Source: CAZMXI01 sp964570205
GTDB lineage: Bacteria; Planctomycetota; Phycisphaerae; Tepidisphaerales; Tepidisphaeraceae
NCBI GenBank assembly: GCA_964570205.1
Contig: CAZMXI010000183.1
Span: 1 to 9,163 of the forward strand
Reading direction: 5' to 3'
Length of the DNA: 9,163 nt
In this document: piece after piece, positions 4,451 through 9,163 of the stretch
How the letters are laid out: every line of letters starts with the position of its first letter
How positions within the stretch are numbered: the stretch's first letter is position 1
Translations under genes and position numbers: made by a program
Notes under the pieces: model-generated
Seen by the model: the letters and a program-made list of their open reading frames with translations, nothing else
What the model was told of the DNA's origin: nothing
Databases searched by the model: none

Positions 4451-7378
4451 GTGCGAACCTGCTGGACCGGTATTCTTGTGGCCCTGTCGCTGTGCGCCGC
4501 CAGCCCCCTGTTCGCGCAACAGGAAGCGCCGGTAGATGCGCTGAACATCGCCGCCGCCCGTGCGTTGACGTGGCCCGACGGCAATGCCAGCGTCATCCAG
4601 CTTGAGGGGCCGGTTGCCATCGAACTCGACAACACGCGCCTGACCGCCGAAAGCGCGGTCATCTGGATCACCCCGGTCCGCCGCAGCGTCGGCGATTACC
4701 GCCATGTCGAGGTGGCGCTGATCGGCAATGCCCGTATCCAGCGCCCTGATGATCTGGCGATGAGCGGCCGCCAGTATTACGTTGACGCCAATGTCCGCGG
4801 CTCGATCCGCATCGAGGCCGTGCAGCGTGTCGCCGTCGACATGGGCCGCTCCGATCTCTATCAACAGGCCAAGGCCATCCGCTCCGCCAGGTGGCTTGTC
4901 GAAGAGCAGCCCACCGCCGTCACCCTCGAAAAGCGACGGAAAGACGAGGTCCTGCAGCCGGTGTCGCTTTCCATGGATCAGTTCCGCACCATGGAAACGC
5001 CCGAGGGCAAGGTGGCCGCCGTACTCAGCGGCAACGTCATCCTGCGCCAGATCACCGCCGAAGGCGAGCTCCTCGAACTCCAGGCAGATCGCGCCGTCGT
5101 CTTCACACCATTCACCAACCTGCGCCAGCTCCCCGGCGGCGCCCAGCAGATCAAGAGCATCGGGGAGGCCGTCACCGGCGCTTACCTCGAAGGCGATGTG
5201 CGCATTACCCGCACCCCCCGCGACCGCCAGCGAGACGTCGAACAGCGGCTCGAAGCCAACCGTGCCTTCTATGATTTCACCACCGACCGCGCGGTGCTCA
5301 CCGACGTCATCCTCCACACGCGGGACCCCAAGACCCAGATCCCGATCATCGTCCGCGCCCAGACCGTCCGCCAGCTCTCCGAGCAGGAATACACCGCCGA
5401 AAAAGCCCGTATCTCCACCAGCTCGTTCCACACCCCCTCCTACAGCATCGGGGCCTCCACCACTTACATCCGCATCTCCCCCACCGCCGATGAACTCCTC
5501 GGCCGCCGCGCTACGTTTGCCGCCGAAGACGCCACCCTCGATCTCTGGAACTTCCCCGTCTTCTACGTCCCGAACCTCGCCGGCAGCGTCACCGAACGCA
5601 ACATCATCCGCGGCATTCAGATCAGCAACTCCAGCAGCTTCGGCACGGGCATCAGCACTCAGTGGGGGCTGTTTGAAACTCTCGGCCGCCTCCCGCCTCG
5701 CGGCACCGACGCCTCCTACCGCGTTGATTACTTCTCCGATCGCGGCCCCGCCGTCGGCCTCGATGGTCAATACCTCGGCGGAACCATCGATGAAGGCACC
5801 CTCGACGCATGGTCCTACGCCGGCGACCTCACCAGCTATCTCGTCCTCGACAACGGCGAAGACCACCTCGGTCGCCGCCGCCACGATATCGAGCCCGAGG
5901 ATGAGCTGCGCGGCCGCTTCTACTGGCAGCACCAGCACTTCCTGCCCAGCAATTGGCAGGTCCAGCTCTCGGGCGGCTACCTCTCCGATCCCACCTTCCT
6001 CGAAGAGTGGTTCAATCGCGATTTCCGCAACGCCCGCCCCTTCGACACCTCGCTCTACGCCAAGTACCAGCATGGCTCCGAGGCGTTCACCTTCCTTGTC
6101 AGCCTCCAGCCCAATGACTTCCCCACCGTCGCCGATCTCTACCAGGAACAGGCCGAGATCGAACGCTTCCCCGAACTGGCCTACCACCGCATCGGCGACA
6201 GCTTCTGGGCCGACAGCGCAACCTTCTTCAGCGCCAACACCATCTCCGCCATGCGATTCAAGGCCGGCGGCGACGATCTCGAAGACCTCGGCTTCGGCAC
6301 GCGCATGTCGCCCGGTCTCCCCTCCTTCGGCGAGCCCTACAACCTCAGCCACCGCTCCCCCGGCGACGCCGTCTCTGATGACGTCACCCTCCGCGGCGAT
6401 TTCCGCCAGGAAATCGATTTCCCCTTCACCCTCGACAAATTCCGCGCTGTTCCCTACGTCGTCGGCCGTCTCACCGAATACTCCGACACCATCGACGGCG
6501 GCGCCGCCAGCCGACTGCTCATGGGCGCCGGCATTCGCATGACCACCGCCTTCTGGAAGGTCGACGACGCCGTCCGCTCCGAACTCTTCGACCTCCACCG
6601 TCTTCGCCACGTCGTCGAGCCCGAGCTGCACGTCTTCACCTCCGCCCAGTCCGAGGAACGCACCGACCTCCTCATCTACGATGAGCCCATCGATGCCGTC
6701 ACCGAGGTCTCCGTCATCCAGCTCGGCCTCAACCAGCGATGGCAGACCAAACGCGGCGGCCCCGGCCGCTGGCGCAGCGTCGATTTCCTCACCCTCAACG
6801 TCCGAGGCAACTTCTTCATGAACGAGCCCGACGACCACGAAATGACCCCCGTCGATTTCCGCGGCCTCTACTTCGTCTCCTTCCCAGAGGCCTCCATCCC
6901 ACGCACCGGCGTCAACGCCGACGCCGCCTGGCAGGTCAGCGACAACGTCCAGGCCCTGTCCGACGCGCAGTACAACACCGAGGAATCCCAGCTCGCAACC
7001 GCCTCCGGCGGCTTCCGCGTCCGGCAGGACCCCCGCCTCAGCTACTTCGTCGGCCTCCGCCACATCGGCGTTGATTTCATCCAGAACGTCAACGGCCGCC
7101 GCTTCGTCTTCGAAGACATGGACCTCCTCCTCCTCGCCTTCGACTATCAGCTCACCCGCAAGTACCGCCTCAACATCGCACACAGCTACGACCTGGCACA
7201 GAATCGCAGCGAGCGGTCCGCCCTCAGCGTCATCAGGCATTTCGACCGCTTTTACGCCTCCGTCAGCCTCCGCATCGATGAGTTCCAGGATGAGCAGGCC
7301 GTCATCTTCAACGTCTGGCCCGAGGGCCTCCCCCTCCCGGGCGCATCCCAGCCCGCCACCGGCTCGTTCGACCGATAG
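4451..7378 (+). CDS. LptD/OstA-like outer-membrane LPS-assembly protein with N-terminal OstA repeats
   Basis: 975 residues from the GTG start. Residues 1-22 are a signal peptide (RT, hydrophobic core, ASPLFA then QQ). About 25-330 holds successive OstA/LptA-like segments: NTRLTAESAVIW with GNARIQ, LSGNVILRQ near 193 with ELQADRAVVF, and YLEGDVRITR near 245 with ANRAFYDFTTDRAVLTDV. The block WNFPVFYVPNLAG (366-378) matches the plug-to-barrel junction of LptD, and the rest alternates short amphipathic strands with RG, DYFSDRG and QHFLPSNWQVQLSGGY blocks, as in barrels of this family. LptD inserts lipopolysaccharide into the outer leaflet with LptE; several LptA-like segments on one chain could form part of the periplasmic bridge, which is inference. 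No cysteine follows C15 in the signal peptide, so the disulfide switch of E. coli LptD is absent. The protein ends in GSFDR rather than a terminal Phe. No lpt gene is next to it. The superfamily is secure; LPS as cargo is not. Confidence 0.85.
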   Translation: MRTCWTGILVALSLCAASPLFAQQEAPVDALNIAAARALTWPDGNASVIQLEGPVAIELDNTRLTAESAVIWITPVRRSVGDYRHVEVALIGNARIQRPDDLAMSGRQYYVDANVRGSIRIEAVQRVAVDMGRSDLYQQAKAIRSARWLVEEQPTAVTLEKRRKDEVLQPVSLSMDQFRTMETPEGKVAAVLSGNVILRQITAEGELLELQADRAVVFTPFTNLRQLPGGAQQIKSIGEAVTGAYLEGDVRITRTPRDRQRDVEQRLEANRAFYDFTTDRAVLTDVILHTRDPKTQIPIIVRAQTVRQLSEQEYTAEKARISTSSFHTPSYSIGASTTYIRISPTADELLGRRATFAAEDATLDLWNFPVFYVPNLAGSVTERNIIRGIQISNSSSFGTGISTQWGLFETLGRLPPRGTDASYRVDYFSDRGPAVGLDGQYLGGTIDEGTLDAWSYAGDLTSYLVLDNGEDHLGRRRHDIEPEDELRGRFYWQHQHFLPSNWQVQLSGGYLSDPTFLEEWFNRDFRNARPFDTSLYAKYQHGSEAFTFLVSLQPNDFPTVADLYQEQAEIERFPELAYHRIGDSFWADSATFFSANTISAMRFKAGGDDLEDLGFGTRMSPGLPSFGEPYNLSHRSPGDAVSDDVTLRGDFRQEIDFPFTLDKFRAVPYVVGRLTEYSDTIDGGAASRLLMGAGIRMTTAFWKVDDAVRSELFDLHRLRHVVEPELHVFTSAQSEERTDLLIYDEPIDAVTEVSVIQLGLNQRWQTKRGGPGRWRSVDFLTLNVRGNFFMNEPDDHEMTPVDFRGLYFVSFPEASIPRTGVNADAAWQVSDNVQALSDAQYNTEESQLATASGGFRVRQDPRLSYFVGLRHIGVDFIQNVNGRRFVFEDMDLLLLAFDYQLTRKYRLNIAHSYDLAQNRSERSALSVIRHFDRFYASVSLRIDEFQDEQAVIFNVWPEGLPLPGASQPATGSFDR

Positions 7379-7411
7379 CGAAACCCTCTCTCCCCCATAC
7401 CCTCCCCTCCC

Positions 7412-7996
7412 TTACGGCAGCGCCTTCAGCAGCACCCTCACCACCCGCGACAATCCCGCCCGCGCGTTCCCCACGAACTGCTGAAACAGCTTGTTCGTCA
7501 CGCTCATGAATTGCTCCATCTCCGCCAGCCGTTTGCGCGTCATCCGCACATCCTCCCGCCCGGCCGCCGCCTTCCCGATCACCCCCGCCTCCAGCATCCG
7601 CTCGCATTGCTTGATCGTCTCCAGCGCCGGGTCCAGCTCCCGCCGCTTCCGCTCCGTCGCGATGATCGAAAATATCTCCCACACATCCGACAGGCTCTCG
7701 AAATACTCCCGCCGCTCTCCCAGCCGGTGCAGACGCCGGATAATCCCCCAGTCGCACAACGCCCGCAGGCTCATGCTCGCGTTCCCCCGCGAAATGTGCA
7801 GCCGCTCCATCACGTCGTCCGTGCACTGCGGCTGCCCCGTCACGTACAGCAACGCGTGAATCTCCGCCATCGTCCGGTTGATCCCCCATGTCTGCCCCAT
7901 TTCCCCCCAACGCCGGATAAACACATCCTGCGCCGTCCGCAATTGCTGCTCCGCCTGCCCCGACGCCGTCTCCTGGCTGCCCGCCGTCAATGTCAT
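7412..7996 (-). CDS. GbsR/MarR-family winged-helix transcriptional regulator
   Basis: 194 residues. A winged helix-turn-helix lies at about 40-105: TMAEIHALLYVTGQP, then DDVMERLHISRGNASMSLRALCDWGII with the recognition helix near 69-80, and the wing around HRLGERREYFES. A long charged helical region (about 110-175) should be the dimerisation arm. The arrangement and length fit the GbsR branch of MarR regulators, first known as repressors of glycine-betaine synthesis in Bacillus but spread widely with other targets. Start ATG 7996 has an AAGGAG 8 bases upstream. The gene converges on the LptD-like gene with 33 bases between the stops and diverges from the secreted HExxH protein. The palindrome just upstream of its start suggests autoregulation. 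No ligand can be inferred: choline or betaine genes are not in the window. Confidence 0.88.
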   Translation of the reverse strand: MTLTAGSQETASGQAEQQLRTAQDVFIRRWGEMGQTWGINRTMAEIHALLYVTGQPQCTDDVMERLHISRGNASMSLRALCDWGIIRRLHRLGERREYFESLSDVWEIFSIIATERKRRELDPALETIKQCERMLEAGVIGKAAAGREDVRMTRKRLAEMEQFMSVTNKLFQQFVGNARAGLSRVVRVLLKALP

Positions 7997-8004
7997 CGCA
8001 ACAT

Positions 8005-8010
8005 CTCCTT
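8005..8010 (-). promoter_or_regulatory. Shine-Dalgarno of the GbsR-type regulator
   Basis: AAGGAG on the minus strand, 8 bases before ATG 7996; it fixes that start. Confidence 0.8.
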
Positions 8011-8011
8011 C

Positions 8012-8029
8012 TTTCAGTATGTTCTGAAA
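8012..8029. promoter_or_regulatory. Palindromic operator candidate TTTCAG-N6-CTGAAA over the regulator's transcription start
   Basis: Two perfect 6-base arms, 8012-8017 and 8024-8029, are separated by six bases. An overlapping GTATG-N9-CATAC pair uses 8017-8021 and 8031-8035. The site abuts a minus-strand -10 candidate (TATGAT, 8029-8034), so it would cover the predicted transcription start near 8022. Size and symmetry suit a dimeric winged-helix repressor binding its own promoter. Binding by the neighbouring GbsR-type protein is inferred from position. Confidence 0.6.
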
Positions 8030-8034
8030 TCATA
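8029..8034 (-). promoter_or_regulatory. Candidate -10 box of the GbsR-type regulator gene
   Basis: Minus-strand TATGAT (5/6), placed so that transcription would start about 25 bases before the ATG at 7996, leaving room for the Shine-Dalgarno. The -35 region 17 bases upstream reads TGGGTC, a poor match. Confidence 0.4.
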
Positions 8035-8061
8035 CCGCCCCCGCCACCCCCGACCCACCTC

Positions 8062-8078
8062 TTTCAAGCCTTTTGAAA
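8062..8078. repeat. Second inverted repeat TTTCAA-N5-TTGAAA in the divergent spacer
   Basis: Arms at 8062-8067 and 8073-8078 are perfect and resemble the TTTCAG/CTGAAA arms of the first palindrome, whose centre lies about 50 bases away. It sits between the two divergent promoters and could be a second, weaker operator site. It has no U-tract on either strand that would make it a good terminator. Confidence 0.4.
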
Positions 8079-8119
8079 ACGCATCATCCCCTCCGCTCCA
8101 AAAACTCCCCATCCCCCCG

Positions 8120-8148
8120 CTGAAAGCCGCCCTCATCCGGCGTATCAT
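8120..8148 (+). promoter_or_regulatory. Promoter of the secreted TPR/HExxH gene; probable leaderless start
   Basis: CTGAAA (8120-8125, 4/6), a 17-base spacer, and TATCAT (8143-8148, 5/6). Six bases separate the -10 from GTG 8155 and there is no Shine-Dalgarno, so transcription would begin at the start codon. Confidence 0.55.
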
Positions 8149-8154
8149 TTCACC

Positions 8155-9163
8155 GTGAACACCAGAACCCTCATCCGCTCGCTGTTCATCGCCGCCCTTG
8201 CCCTCGCCTCCTGCCTTCCCGTCGCCAGCGCCCAGCGATCGCGCCCCCGAAATCCCCAGGCCTCCCCCGCCACCCAGCCCTCCACCCGCCCGGCCGCCAG
8301 CCAGGAACGCCGAGAACGCCTCAACTCCCTTTCCCGCCGCGCCATCGCCCAGATCCAGGCCGGCCGCATCGCCGAGGCCGAACGCTCCCTCTCCGAAGCC
8401 CTCGCCATCGCCCCCCTCCACTCCACCAACCTCTATAACATGGCCTGCGTCAAGGCCTTGAGAGGCCAGGCCACCGCCGCCCTCGACTACCTCGAGCGCG
8501 CTGCCCTCGCCGGCTTCACCGACTTCCTCCACATCCAGAAAGACCCCGACCTCAGCAGCCTCCGCCAGCTCCCCCGCTACAAACGCTTCCTCCAGCGAAA
8601 GGATGAGTTCCAGGCCCGCGCAGCCCGCATCGTCGTCGAATGGCTCAAGCGCGAGCTCGGCGAAAGCTACATCTTCGAGGTTGACACCGCCAACAAGCTC
8701 ATCTTCGCCACCAACACCGACCAGCAGACCCTCGACGCCCTCAAAAAGTCCCTCCTCGCCCAGGCCCGCAGCCAGTGGGATCAGGTCTTCTCCCACCGCC
8801 CCGACCAGTACATCAGCGTCGTCCTCCCTTCCGACGCCGACTACCGCAAGATCGTCTCCCGGCCCGGCGTCGGCGGCTTCTACAACGATGAAAACCGCCT
8901 CCTCGTCGCCCAGCGCCTCGGCCAGGTCATGACCCACGAGTTCACCCACGCCCTCCACGCCGCCGACCTCGACGCCGCCGGCCAGGAACACGCCATCTGG
9001 GTCGCCGAGGGCCTCGCCAGCATGTATGAATCCGCCCGCTTCGACGATGACAAGCTCATCCCCGCCGACAACCACCGCCTCGCCCTCATCCAGCGGGCCG
9101 GCCGGCGCAATCAGCTCATCCCCCTCGATCGCCTCCTCGCCATGGACCAGCCCTCCTTCCTTC
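8155..9163 (+). CDS. Secreted or lipid-anchored TPR protein with HExxH metallopeptidase-like (gluzincin) domain, 3' end cut off
   Basis: 336 codons are visible from the GTG. Residues 1-27 are an export signal (NTRTLIRSL then a hydrophobic stretch). L17-A-S-C20 fits a lipobox, while VASA before Q27 would fit signal peptidase I, so the anchoring is uncertain. A Pro/Ala/Arg-rich linker (28-50) leads to a TPR-like segment (about 56-150: AIAQIQAGRIAEAERSLSEAL, YNMACVKALRGQ, and LAGFTDFLHIQKDPDLSSLR). A peptidase domain follows: H261-E262-F-T-H265, with W282-V-A-E285-G-L-A supplying the third zinc ligand as in gluzincins. The catalytic E262 is intact, so it could be active; family relatives are mostly uncharacterised and the substrate is unknown. 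It is transcribed away from the GbsR-type regulator across 158 bases with two palindromes, suggesting control by that regulator. The start is chosen from the signal peptide and promoter geometry. Confidence 0.85.
   Translation, partial: MNTRTLIRSLFIAALALASCLPVASAQRSRPRNPQASPATQPSTRPAASQERRERLNSLSRRAIAQIQAGRIAEAERSLSEALAIAPLHSTNLYNMACVKALRGQATAALDYLERAALAGFTDFLHIQKDPDLSSLRQLPRYKRFLQRKDEFQARAARIVVEWLKRELGESYIFEVDTANKLIFATNTDQQTLDALKKSLLAQARSQWDQVFSHRPDQYISVVLPSDADYRKIVSRPGVGGFYNDENRLLVAQRLGQVMTHEFTHALHAADLDAAGQEHAIWVAEGLASMYESARFDDDKLIPADNHRLALIQRAGRRNQLIPLDRLLAMDQPSFL

Noticed and set aside
4782..6542. A 586-codon plus-strand frame inside the LptD-like gene
   Set aside because: It is a Ser/Pro/Ala/Thr-rich out-of-frame reading of the same C-rich codons, with no start signal.
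4412..7240. A 942-codon open frame on the minus strand, antisense to the LptD-like gene
   Set aside because: The translation is almost only Gly, Ala, Val, Glu and Asp with no domain, signal or repeat order. It arises because the sense codons nearly all end in C or G, which removes stops from the antisense frame. The sense frame has a promoter, Shine-Dalgarno, signal peptide and recognisable blocks.
8014..9075. A 353-codon minus-strand frame opposite the HExxH gene
   Set aside because: It is Gly/Glu/Val/Ala-rich low complexity, antisense to a gene with a signal peptide and a zinc-site motif, and would overlap the palindromic spacer.

Overview
The window is GC-rich bacterial DNA with eight genes on both strands, two of them cut by the window edges. 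The mix suggests a diderm bacterium of the Planctomycetota/Phycisphaerae kind or a similar GC-rich lineage. It combines a corrinoid methyl-transfer module, a large LptD/OstA-type outer-membrane protein, a GbsR/MarR-type regulator and a secreted TPR/HExxH protein. The lineage call is an inference; there is no rRNA gene or other phylogenetic marker.

Region 1 (1-3325) is a divergent corrinoid methyltransferase locus. Leftward run a DUF1638-family protein (700-1470) and, 15 bases downstream, the N-terminal third of a RACo-like [2Fe-2S]/ASKHA activator of corrinoid proteins (1-684, continuing off the left edge). Rightward run a MtbC/MttC-type B12-binding protein (1609-2244) and, 16 bases later, a uroporphyrinogen-decarboxylase-fold methyltransferase of the MtaA/MtbA class (2261-3325). 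Overlapping divergent promoter elements lie near 1516-1548. Together they give a methyl carrier, a zinc methyltransferase acting on it, an ATP-dependent reactivator and a protein of unknown role. No second methyltransferase is visible, so the methyl donor and acceptor cannot be named.

Region 2 (3385-4341) is a single calcineurin-like metallophosphoesterase gene. Its promoter sits so close to the start codon that the mRNA is probably leaderless.

Region 3 (4378-7378) is an LptD-like outer-membrane LPS-assembly protein with its own strong promoter and a GTG start behind a clear Shine-Dalgarno. Its mature part contains no cysteine.

Region 4 (7412-9163) holds a GbsR/MarR-family regulator (leftward) and a divergent secreted or lipid-anchored TPR plus HExxH-gluzincin protein (rightward, cut by the right edge). 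The 158-base spacer carries a TTTCAG-N6-CTGAAA palindrome over the regulator's predicted start of transcription, a second TTTCAA-N5-TTGAAA palindrome, and a second apparently leaderless promoter. No tRNA, rRNA, CRISPR array, insertion sequence or attachment site was seen, and there is no gene-free stretch above 300 bases.
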